Shown here piece by piece: positions 58,198-64,000 of a stretch of DNA of 64,000 bases; the stretch's first letter is position 1; every line of letters begins with the position of its first letter. The stretch spans positions 1 through 64,000 of the forward strand of contig NZ_VDFY01000230.1 of the NCBI RefSeq assembly GCF_006228125.1, given 5' to 3'. Under the pieces are notes generated by a model. It saw only the letters and a list, made by a program, of their open reading frames with translations, was not told the DNA's origin and made no database searches. The position numbers were made by a program, and so were the translations under genes. The DNA comes from Micromonospora orduensis. Lineage in GTDB: Bacteria; Actinomycetota; Actinomycetes; Mycobacteriales; Micromonosporaceae.

Positions 58198-59295
58198 TCA
58201 GGCTGCGGCGCGAATGGCTAACGCTGGCCGGACGAAGGTCTTGCGGTCACGGACAAGCGCCCAGAGGACATCGACGCGTCGTCGGGCGAGGGCGAGTATG
58301 GCTTGGCGGTGGTTCTTTCCTTCGGCGCGTTTCTTCTCGTAGTAGGCGCGCGATGTTGGGCATTCTCTGGCGGCGGTAAACGCGGCCATCCACAGAATGT
58401 GGCGCAACCTTCGGTGATAGCGGCGAGGCTGCCGATGGTTCCCGGAAACCGTGCCGGAGTCGCGGGAAACAGGTGCCAACCCCGCGTGCGCGGCCAGTTT
58501 CGCGGGGCTGTCGTACTCGGTCATGCCGGCGGTGTGCACCAGCAGTTCGGCAGTGAGCAGGGGTCCCATGCCGGGCATGCTGCTGATGATCGGCGCGAGG
58601 GAGTGCTGGTCGAGCTGCTCGGCGATGAGGTCGTCGACAGCGGCGATGCGTTGTTCGATGGCGAGGATCTCGGTGGCCATCTGCCCGACGACCACGGCGG
58701 CGGCACGTTGGCCGGGCAGGGTGACGGTCTGATGCCGGGCGGCGGCGACCATCGCCTCGGCGACCTGGACGGCGTTCTTGACGTGCCCGCGGCGGAGCAG
58801 GGTGGTGATCTGGTCGACGCCGGCGTGCCGGATCGCCGCCGGTGTCTGCCAGCAGGCCAGGACCAGCATCGGGGCTTTGCGGTTGAGTTCCACTGCTCGC
58901 TCCAGTGCCGGACTGATTCCGGTCAGTAGTTCCTGCAACCGGAACAGGGTCGCGACACGCTGACCGACGAGGTCCGCGCGGTACCCGGTCAGCACGGTCA
59001 ACTCGGCGAGGAGCCGGTCGGAGGGTTCCAGGATCGGGATGTCGGGGCGCATACGGATGGTCTGTGCGATGACGACCGCGTCGCGGGCGTCGGTCTTGTT
59101 CTCTCCGGCGAACGCGGCGGCCATGTGGAACGCGACGGTGCCGGAGACGTAGCGGACTTGGACCTGGCGCCGCCACAGCAGGGTCAGCAGCAGCGCCGAC
59201 AGGCCGGTGGTGACGTCGACCGCCCAGCACACCGGACGGCCGTGGGTCGAGACCTCGGCCATGACGGTGAGCAGGCGGCGGGGGCATCTCCTCCC
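58198..59295 (-). pseudogene. IS110-family transposase, 5' truncated
   Basis: KTDARDAVVIAQTIRMRPD is the IS110 DEDD-domain block, and the C-terminal transposase_20 domain is intact (IISSMPGMGPLLTAELLVHT, 20 residues; HAGLAPVSRDSGTVSGNHRQ). The N-terminal ~50 residues with the first catalytic Asp are missing: the recognisable sequence begins near TVMAEVSTHGRPVCWAVD. It is probably inactive. Confidence 0.8.
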
Positions 59296-59803
59296 GTGAG
59301 CCAAGCGATCTCGACGAAACACACGCAGCCATACCCACCGCCTCCTGGGCATCAGGGTCTACGGCCGCCAGGGCCGCGCCCGTTCAACTCAGCGCGCTCG
59401 CGCGGCGAGAAGTGGGTGGCACCTCGAAGCTCAGCCATGACCACGGCGGAACACACTTCAGCCATCCCCACTCCCGGCCCCGCGGGCACGGCGCCCCCGA
59501 GCCTGCCGCTGTCGCCGGCCGGCACCCCGGACAGGATGTGCGAGGAACTGGATCAAGGGTCTGGCAGCGGCGGCGTCGTGATGATCAGCACGTCTGGCCG
59601 ACTCTTCTCTTACGGGAGGGTAGGTTCGGTGCCGGTGGGCCCGAGTGTGGCCGGGCGACTCCTGTGGCGGTTCTGACGAGTCCGGGCGATGAGGCCCGCA
59701 GACCGTCCAGGCCGATTGTTGCTGATCTGTGAGCATTTGCTTCCCCCGTGGTCCGGGGCGGGAGCTGTGCGCGTCCGCGAGGCGCCCGAGTGGAAATGGC
59801 TGT
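59296..59803. other. Gene-poor region upstream of SulP gene
   Basis: One ORF (59437-59676, 79 codons, starting MTTAEHTSAIPTPGPAGTAP) has a weak ribosome site and no recognised similarity, so it is not called. The AT-richer part near 59610-59640 and 59710-59740 is the likely promoter region of the sulP-merR operon. Confidence 0.35.
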
Positions 59804-61303
59804 ATGTCTTCTGTGCTGTCCGCGGCCGTCCGGCCGCGCCTGTCCCGTCCGTCCTGGCTGTCGCCGAAGGTGTTCCGCACCGAGGTCCTCGCCGGCCTGG
59901 TCGTCGCCCTCGCGTTGATCCCGGAGGCGATCTCCTTTTCGATCCTGGCGGGGGTCGACCCTCGGGTGGGACTGTTCGCCTCGTTCACCATGGCGGTCAC
60001 GATCGCGATCTGCGGCGGCCGGCCCGCGATGATCTCCGCCGCGACCGGCGCCATCGCCCTGGTGGTGGCGCCGCTCGCGAAGGGGTACGGACTCGATTAT
60101 CTGATCGCGGCGGTGATCCTCGGCGGCGCGATCCAGGTCCTGCTCGCGGTGCTCGGGGTGGCGAAGCTGATGCGGTTCATCCCGCGCAGTGTCATGGTCG
60201 GCTTCGTCAACGCCCTCGCGATTCTGATCTTCGCCGCCCAGGTCCCGCACCTGCTCGGCGTGCCGTGGCTGGTCTACCCGCTGGTCGCCGTCGCCCTCGC
60301 GATCATGGTTGGACTACCCCGACTCACCCGCGCGGTTCCGGCGCCGCTGGTCGCGATCGTGGCGTTGACCGCGGTCACCGTCTTCGCGAGCGTGGCGGTG
60401 CCGACCGTGGGTGACGAGGGCGCGCTGCCGGACAGTCTGCCCACTCTCGGCCTGCCGCAGATTCCGTGGACCCTGGACACCCTCACCCTGATCGCCCCCT
60501 ATGCCCTGGGGATCGCGCTGGTCGGGCTGATGGAGTCGCTGATGACCGCCAAGCTGGTCGACGACATCACCGACACCCCGTCCAGCAAGACCCGCGAGTC
60601 CTGGGGCCAGGGGGTGGCCAACATCGTCACCGGGTTCTTCGGCGGGATGGGCGGCTGCGCCATGATCGGCCAGACGATGATCAACGTGAAGGCGTCCGGT
60701 GCCCGCACCCGGCTGTCGACGTTCCTGGCCGGCGTGTTCCTGCTGATCCTGGTCGTGGCGCTCGGCGACGTGGTCGCGGTGATCCCGATGGCCGCGCTGG
60801 TCGCCGTGATGATCATCGTGGCGGTGTCGACGTTCGACTGGCACTCCGTCGCCCCGGCCACGCTCAAGCGGATGCCGTACGGCGAGACGATCGTCATGCT
60901 CGCCACCGTGGGCACCACCCTGGCCACGCACAACCTGGCCGTCGGCGTCGTCGTCGGGGTGCTCACCGCCATGGTGATCTTCGCCCGGCGGGTCGCCCAC
61001 CTGGTCGAGGTCACCAGCGTCCTGGACCCCGACGGCGGCACCCGCATCTACTCCGTGCACGGGGAGTTGTTCTTCGCCTCCAGCAACGATCTCGTCGGGC
61101 AGTTCGACTACGCGACCGACCCGGACAACGTGGTCATCGACATGACCCACGCCCACGTGTGGGACGCCTCCTCCGTCGCCGCCCTCGACGCCATCACCAC
61201 CAAGTACGCCAGCCGGGGCAAAACCGTCGAGATCATCGAACTCAACAAGCCCAGCGCCCGCATCCACGACACCCTCGCCGGGCAACTCGGCGTCGGCCAC
61301 TGA
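59804..61303 (+). CDS. SulP-family anion transporter with STAS domain
   Basis: 499 aa from the ATG at 59804. About ten membrane helices follow the SulP pattern (VLAGLVVALALIPEAISFSI, 20 residues; GGRPAMISAATGAIALVVAP), with the conserved GFFGGMGGCAMIGQTMINVK (20 residues) block. The C-terminal ~110 residues are a STAS domain (GELFFASSNDLVGQFDY, and VVIDMTHAHVWDASSVAALD, 20 residues). Substrates in the family are sulfate, bicarbonate or other anions. The stop overlaps the merR-type start (TGATG), so both are co-translated. Confidence 0.9.
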   Translation: MSSVLSAAVRPRLSRPSWLSPKVFRTEVLAGLVVALALIPEAISFSILAGVDPRVGLFASFTMAVTIAICGGRPAMISAATGAIALVVAPLAKGYGLDYLIAAVILGGAIQVLLAVLGVAKLMRFIPRSVMVGFVNALAILIFAAQVPHLLGVPWLVYPLVAVALAIMVGLPRLTRAVPAPLVAIVALTAVTVFASVAVPTVGDEGALPDSLPTLGLPQIPWTLDTLTLIAPYALGIALVGLMESLMTAKLVDDITDTPSSKTRESWGQGVANIVTGFFGGMGGCAMIGQTMINVKASGARTRLSTFLAGVFLLILVVALGDVVAVIPMAALVAVMIIVAVSTFDWHSVAPATLKRMPYGETIVMLATVGTTLATHNLAVGVVVGVLTAMVIFARRVAHLVEVTSVLDPDGGTRIYSVHGELFFASSNDLVGQFDYATDPDNVVIDMTHAHVWDASSVAALDAITTKYASRGKTVEIIELNKPSARIHDTLAGQLGVGH

Positions 61304-61758
61304 TGGCCGCCGCCACCAGCCGCGACACCGGGCCGGAGCAGCACGCCTCCGGCCCGGCCACCGGCCGCCTCATGCAGATCGGCGAAGCCGCCGAACGGGT
61401 CGGACTCAGCATCCGCACCATCCGCCACTACGAAGAAGCCGGCCTGACCGTGCCCTCCGCCCGCAGCGAGGGCGGCTTCCGCCTCTACACCGAACCCGAC
61501 CTCGACCGCCTCGCCGTCGTCAAACGCATGAAGCCCCTCGGGTTCACCCTCGACGAGATGCGTGACCTGCTCGCCGTCCTCGACGCCCTCGACACCGCCA
61601 CCGGCACCGACCGCGCCGAACTGCTCGACCGACTCGGCATGTTCCACACCGCCGCCACCACCCGCGTCACCGCCCTGCGCGACCAACTCGCCATGGCCGA
61701 AGGCTTCGCCGACACCCTCCGCGGCAAACTCGACCACCACGGCGGCCCGGCGGGCTGA
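61303..61758 (+). CDS. MerR-family regulator
   Basis: 151 aa. The HTH is MQIGEAAERVGLSIRTIRHY (20 residues) followed by EEAGLTVPSARSEGGFRLY; the dimerisation helix is near LLAVLDALDTATGTDRAEL. No paired cysteine metal site is evident at the C-terminus, so it does not look like a classical heavy-metal sensor. Coupled to the SulP gene by overlapping start and stop, it probably autoregulates that operon. Confidence 0.85.
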   Translation: MAAATSRDTGPEQHASGPATGRLMQIGEAAERVGLSIRTIRHYEEAGLTVPSARSEGGFRLYTEPDLDRLAVVKRMKPLGFTLDEMRDLLAVLDALDTATGTDRAELLDRLGMFHTAATTRVTALRDQLAMAEGFADTLRGKLDHHGGPAG

Positions 61759-61806
61759 CCACCGCCCCGGCCGACCACTCCTGAGCCGCGGTCCCGCGGT
61801 TCGGGG

Positions 61807-62232
61807 TCATCGGTCGGCGTCGGCGACCGTGCTGAGGCCGGGGTGGGCGGCGGTACGTGTCATGACCGCAATCAGCACGGTCGCCACCGCTACGTGCAGG
61901 GCACCGAGGATGACCCGGGTCGCGACGTCCATACCGGAGGTCGCGAGCGGCGCGAAGGACACCAGCAGGACCCCGAGCGCGGTGATTGTCCAGACGAGCC
62001 GGGCGGACCGGGGCAGCACCCGCTCCAAGAGTGCGAGCAGCGCCCAGCCGGCCAGGGCGGCGGCAAGAGCGACGATCACGACGGGAGCGAGACCGATCTC
62101 CAGTCTTTCCCGCCCGGGTGGCCCACCGGTGACGGTGAGGCGGTGCCCCAGCAGCGGGACGGCAACCATCCAGAGGGCGGCGGCCACGCCAACGGCCCCG
62201 ACAACACCCCAGATCCGGCGGCTGCGGTTCAT
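61807..62232 (-). CDS. Small four-helix membrane protein (DUF6069-like)
   Basis: 141 aa with four hydrophobic segments (VVGAVGVAAALWMVAVPLLG; LAPVVIVALAAALAGWALLA; LVWTITALGVLLVSFAPLA; VILGALHVAVATVLIAVMTR). The pattern resembles DUF6069 proteins of actinomycetes. Function unknown. It converges on the merR gene and is divergent from the broken IS21 genes. Confidence 0.75.
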   Translation of the reverse strand: MNRSRRIWGVVGAVGVAAALWMVAVPLLGHRLTVTGGPPGRERLEIGLAPVVIVALAAALAGWALLALLERVLPRSARLVWTITALGVLLVSFAPLATSGMDVATRVILGALHVAVATVLIAVMTRTAAHPGLSTVADADR

Positions 62233-62339
62233 GTGGCAGCCGACGCCGGACCCACCACACCGTGCAGGAACACGTCAACCAGCGTCTCGACCGGAGTCTC
62301 CGCACTGCCGTGCCCTCCTCGACGGCCCAGGAGGATGCC

Positions 62340-63036
62340 GACGGCGAGCTGCTCGACCGGCAGTCGCAGCGCGATCGTCTACGACCGGACGAAAACGGTC
62401 GTGCGCCGGCACGTCGCCCCCGGACAGGCGGTGCCACTGCACCCGGAGGCGGTGGCGTTCGCCGGGCACTACGACTTCGACATCGACGTCCTCGCCGCCT
62501 ACCGCCCCACCGGCAAGGGCCGGGTCGAGCGGCAGGTCACCATCGTCCGCGACCACGTCCTGGCCGGCCGGGGCTTCTCCTCCCTCGCCGACCTGGATGC
62601 CGCCTTCATGGCGTGGGTGCCGATGCGCCGGGCTCGGACCCACCGCACCCATGGCGAGGTCATCGGCGTCCGCGCCGCCCGCGACCACGCCGCCCTGCGG
62701 CCGTTGCCGGCTCGGCCATATGTGGTCGCCGTCCGGCATCTGCGGCATGTCGGCAAGGACTGCCTGGTCGCCTACGACGCGAACCTCTACTCCGTCCCCG
62801 CCCGCAGGGCCCGGCACCGGCAACTGGTCGAGGTCCGGGCCTCGACCACCACCGGCGACACCCCACCCCAGCGCACCCGCCCCGCACCCGGCGGCGGTCC
62901 GCTGCAGGCGCTGCTGAACCGGGCCGCCGCGGCTCAGGTCGTCGTCGACCGGCGGCCGCTGTCGGTCTATGACCAGATCGCCGGCACCGCACCGTTCACC
63001 ACCGCATGCAGCTATCCGAAGGGCCCGACCTCGTGA
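62340..63036 (+). pseudogene. IS21 istA, 5' truncated
   Basis: In one frame the DNA reads AIVYDRTKTVVRRHVAPGQA (20 residues), then YRPTGKGRVERQVTIVRDHV (20 residues) and ARPYVVAVRHLRHVGKDCLV (20 residues), the C-terminal half of an IstA transposase. The N-terminal HTH and first catalytic Asp residues are absent. The stop overlaps the istB start (GTGA), as in intact IS21 elements. The gene cannot be functional. Confidence 0.8.
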
Positions 63037-63804
63037 GTGACCTCGTCGCCGACCGCATCCGGGCAACCGCCACCCGCCTCGGCCTGCCGCACTTGGCCCG
63101 CACCCTGGCGGACCTCACTGCCCGCGCCGACACCGAGGCTATGGGCTACCTGGACTTCCTCGACCTGGTCCTCGAAGAAGAGCAGGCCGTCCGCGACGAG
63201 CGTCGCTTCCGCTCAGCGTTGCGCCTGTCGAAGCTGCCGCATCACAAGACCCTCGAGGAATACGACTTCGCCTTCCAACCTGAGCTGGACCCGCGCAAGA
63301 TCCGAGACCTGGCCACCCTCGCGTTCGTGCAGGCCAAAGCCAAACGTCGCCCTGCTCGGCCCACCCGGCGTCGGCGAGACCCACATCGCCGTCGCCCTCG
63401 CGGTCGCCGCCTGCCGAGCCGGGTTCACCGTCTACTTCACCAGCCTCGACGACATGGTCCGCCACCTCACCGCCGCCGACGACATCGGACGCCTGGCCCG
63501 CAAGCTGCACACCTACCTACGCCCCAACGTCCTGGTCATCGACGAGGTCGGCTACCAACCCCTCGAACGCGCCCAGGCCAACCTCGTCTTTCAGGTCATC
63601 TCCAAGCGATACGAGAAGGGCTCCACCCTGCTCACCTCGAACAAGAGCTTCGGCGAATGGGGCCAAGTCTTCGGCGACGAAGTCCTCGACACCGCCATCC
63701 TTGACCGCCTCCTGCACCACTGCGACGTCGTCGCCATCAACGGACCCAGCTACCGGCTCAAGAACCGCCTCACCGCCATCGACGGCCAAGCCAACGTCGC
63801 CTGA
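63033..63804 (+). pseudogene. IS21 istB, frameshifted
   Basis: The first part (ATATRLGLPHLARTLADLTA, 20 residues) is normal IstB. Near 63345 the frame changes; the rest (GPPGVGETHIAVALAVAACR, 20 residues) continues in another frame. The Walker A reads GVGETH, so the essential Lys is Glu. Later motifs are intact (VLVIDEVGYQPLERAQANLV, 20 residues). Both a frameshift and a loss of the nucleotide-binding Lys show that this helper ATPase is dead. Confidence 0.85.
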
Positions 63805-63834
63805 CATCGATCCACTTATTCGCCATTCCACCAG

Positions 63835-64000
63835 CTACCCGGCCTCGCGCAGGCCACGCGCTTCGAGATGCTCCTCAATCCCCGCCGTCATTCGCGTGAA
63901 CTCCGCAGCCAAGTCGACGCCGTATCGGTCAGCAAGAACCAAGACCGACCAGAGACAGTCAGCCAGCTCATGACCGAGCCGCTCACGAGCGTCAGTGATC
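63835..64000 (-). CDS. MazG-like pyrophosphohydrolase, C-terminal part
   Basis: The minus-strand frame is open to the right edge and ends with TAG at 63835-63837. The visible 54 residues read ERLGHELADCLWSVLVLADR (20 residues), YGVDLAAEFTRMTAGIEEHL and EARGLREAG. The ELxDxL/W pattern is the metal-binding end of the MazG/dUTPase-like all-alpha NTP pyrophosphohydrolase fold. Only part of the gene lies in the window. Confidence 0.6.
   Translation of the reverse strand, partial: ITDARERLGHELADCLWSVLVLADRYGVDLAAEFTRMTAGIEEHLEARGLREAG

Noticed and set aside
59437..59676. 79-codon ORF upstream of the SulP gene
   Set aside because: Weak ribosome site, low-complexity Pro/Gly/Ser-rich product and no similarity recognised, so it is not listed as a gene.
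1..64000. CRISPR array or cas genes
   Set aside because: No regularly spaced repeats of CRISPR type and no Cas-like proteins were seen anywhere. The closest array is the iteron-like one at 46395.

Overview
The window is high-GC DNA with strong GGAGG-type ribosome binding sites, frequent GTG starts and ATGA/GTGA gene overlaps. Its gene set (folP2, DivIVA-like protein, tag, DUF3117, htrA-tatB-mrp, MgtE-N/DUF1003 pair, clgR-clpP, korAB) points to an actinomycete chromosome, most likely Micromonospora or a close relative (Micromonosporaceae). That placement is inferred from gene content and style; no database search was run.

Positions 1-38,500 are mostly ordinary chromosome. Highlights are a compact RiPP-like operon (2488-6707: a 29-aa acidic peptide, SagB-type dehydrogenase, fold-III PLP enzyme, MFS exporter, methyltransferase); a locus matching the mycobacterial mrp/tatB/htrA/O-methyltransferase neighbourhood but without sigE-rseA; a DUF1800/DUF1501 secretion-linked pair; the tag/DivIVA/folP2 cluster; an isolated nuoA; korAB preceded by a small overlapping leader ORF; an azoR/MarR divergent pair; and clgR-clpP with a second, broken piece of clpP just downstream.

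Positions 38,525-51,498 are a 12.9-kb integrated element in tRNA-Arg(CCT). It is bounded by 46-bp identical repeats of the tRNA 3' part, and the tRNA is rebuilt intact at 51,455-51,527. Almost every gene is on the minus strand: an excisionase-like HTH protein, small zinc-ribbon and ribbon-helix-helix proteins, a PrimPol-helicase replicase next to an iteron-like repeat array, a terminase-small-subunit-like protein, a serine recombinase and a tyrosine integrase, and a lower-GC restriction-modification pair at the far end. No conjugation, capsid, portal or lysis genes were seen, so it resembles a phage satellite or a minimal replicating integrative element.

Positions 51,490-58,107 are a second accessory segment between two 142-bp copies of the tRNA 5' half plus its upstream flank. 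It holds an IS256-family element, an LPxTG-anchored repeat protein, a broken ABC permease, and a retron: a retron-type reverse transcriptase directly preceded by a 173-nt non-coding region whose ends are 16-bp perfect inverted repeats, as expected for msr-msd.

Positions 58,198-64,000 are a mobile-element scrapyard (5'-truncated IS110-type transposase, degenerate IS21 istA/istB) around a SulP transporter-MerR regulator operon and a small membrane protein, ending in a partial MazG-like gene.

The two most promising systems are the retron (56,264-57,767) and the RiPP-like operon (2488-6707). The tRNA-associated element with its composite origin-like array comes next.
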